From DASQFQ01 sp039934455 (GTDB lineage: Bacteria; Actinomycetota; Thermoleophilia; Solirubrobacterales; Solirubrobacteraceae): a stretch of 14,198 nucleotides of DNA. The stretch spans positions 1-14,198 of the forward strand of contig JBDTMF010000109.1 in assembly GCA_039934455.1 (NCBI GenBank). Reading direction: 5' to 3'. Each line of letters begins with the position of its first letter. Position 1 is the first letter of the stretch. The position numbers and the translations under genes were made by a program. Positions 13,493 to 14,198 of this stretch are shown here, in pieces. The notes beneath the pieces were generated by a model, which had not been told where the DNA came from, did no database searches, and worked only from the letters and a program-made list of their open reading frames with translations.

Positions 13493-14198
13493 GCGGGGTC
13501 CAGCAGGTCGAGCGCCGCGCCCACGACCGACTCGGCGTCGACCGCGTGGTGCTCGTAGAGCTCCGCGAGGTCGCCGGACTGGCCGAAGCGCTGGACGCCG
13601 AGGCAGGCGATCGGCGAGCCGAGGAACGCGAGCGTGTGCGGATGGCCGTCGACGAGCGCGACGATCGGCACGCCGTGCGGGAGCAGCTCGGCGAGGAACT
13701 CCGGATCGCCCTCGCCCAGCCCGCTGCGCGCCTGGAAGGAGCGGAAGAGCAGGTCCGCGCTCGTGACGCAGACGATCTCGGCCTCGATGTCCGCCTCCTC
13801 GCGCAGGGTGTCGGCCGCCGCGACCGCCTCGGGGACGAGCGCGCCCATGACCGCGATCACCACGCGGGGCGCCTCCACGGCGCGCAGCCGGTAGCCGCCC
13901 CGCAGCACGTCCGCACGCGTGCCCGTGTGCAGCGACTGGTCGATCGGCCGGGTCGAGAGGCGGAAGTAGGCGGCCTCGCCGTCCTCGCGGCCGAGCCGCG
14001 ACAGCGCATGGAGGAACGTCCACTCGAAGTCCTGGCCGAAGGCCGGCTCCCACGCGACGCAACCCGGCTGCTCGATGCCGATCGAGGGCGTGATCACCGA
14101 CTGGTGCGCCCCGCCCTCGGGGCCGAGCGTGACGCCGCTGGGCGTGCCGACGAGGATCGACTGGCCGCCCGCGTAGATCCCGAACGACCACGGCTCGA
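13489..14198 (-). CDS. Thiamine-diphosphate-dependent E1/transketolase-like enzyme, C-terminal part (partial)
   Basis: The gene enters from the window edge and stops at TGA 13489-13491, giving 235 visible C-terminal residues. They begin with the end of the pyrimidine-binding domain (GPEGGAHQS, VITPSIGIEQPGC, WEPAFGQDFEW) and continue with a transketolase C-terminal domain (VVIAVMGALVPEAVAAAD, AEIVCVTSADLLFRSF). The last part, VQRFGQSGDLAELYEHHAVDAESVVGAAL, aligns by eye with the end of homodimeric pyruvate dehydrogenase E1 (AceE), where FGRSDSRENLRHHFEVDASYV occupies the same place. A pyruvate dehydrogenase-like role is therefore likely, but other 2-oxoacid or transketolase activities cannot be excluded without the N-terminal two thirds. 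It is translationally coupled to the GGT-family gene downstream. Confidence 0.8.
   Translation of the reverse strand, partial: EPWSFGIYAGGQSILVGTPSGVTLGPEGGAHQSVITPSIGIEQPGCVAWEPAFGQDFEWTFLHALSRLGREDGEAAYFRLSTRPIDQSLHTGTRADVLRGGYRLRAVEAPRVVIAVMGALVPEAVAAADTLREEADIEAEIVCVTSADLLFRSFQARSGLGEGDPEFLAELLPHGVPIVALVDGHPHTLAFLGSPIACLGVQRFGQSGDLAELYEHHAVDAESVVGAALDLLDPA

Noticed and set aside
10946..13558. Plus-strand open frame of 870 codons
   Set aside because: It is antisense to the ABC ATPase and GGT-family genes, both of which carry diagnostic motifs. No independent domain is seen.
13493..14191. N-terminal extension of the GGT-family protein upstream of 13492
   Set aside because: It is the shadow of the thiamine-enzyme gene in another frame. 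The GGT homology begins just after GTG 13492.

Overview
The window is uniformly very GC-rich and densely packed, with short overlaps (ATGA, GTGA) between genes and GTG starts. Gene content and protein style (MepA-type endopeptidase, seven-helix spermidine-synthase fusion, SthA, a C-terminal fragment resembling calcium-binding repeats) suggest a high-GC actinobacterium, probably of the Thermoleophilia/Solirubrobacterales type. That placement is an inference from family resemblance, not from a marker gene. I see no phage genes, insertion sequences, CRISPR arrays, tRNA or rRNA.

Layout. (1) 1-846: the tail of a repeat protein on + meets a convergent PlsC-type acyltransferase on -. (2) 847-1181: a 335-base divergent spacer holding a strong two-part hairpin and a 13-base direct repeat. 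(3) 1182-3396 (+): a coupled run of a 70-residue biotin carrier protein, a crotonase-fold protein closest to the methylmalonyl-CoA decarboxylase YgfG, and an exported chimera of a MepA-like murein endopeptidase and the catalytic subunit of gamma-glutamyltransferase. (4) 3460-6129 (+): an alpha-oxoamine-synthase (BioF/Kbl fold) paralogue that has lost the PLP lysine, aspartate and histidine, then a soluble transhydrogenase SthA. (5) 6113-8325 (-): rubredoxin, a membrane protein fused to a spermidine-synthase domain, and a broken beta-keto acid cleavage enzyme gene. (6) 8351-10056 (+): a Nudix hydrolase coupled to a Cys/Met-metabolism PLP enzyme. (7) 10053-14198 (-): the 3' part of a thiamine-diphosphate E1/transketolase-like gene, a second, cytosolic GGT-family protein, and a two-gene ABC transporter.

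Most genes are metabolic housekeeping: acyl-CoA and lipid chemistry, redox balance, sulfur amino acids, amide/peptide hydrolysis. The unusual material is at 2179-4710, where a two-enzyme chimera sits next to an apparent pseudoenzyme, together with the deletion-frameshifted gene at 6113-6632 and the structured spacer at 901-976. The chimera and the broken gene both look like products of deletions of internal segments, so an assembly or recombination cause must be excluded before a new biology is claimed for either. I found no convincing multi-gene defence, mobile or biosynthetic system. The best candidates for something undescribed are the murein endopeptidase/GGT chimera and the PLP-less oxoamine-synthase fold.
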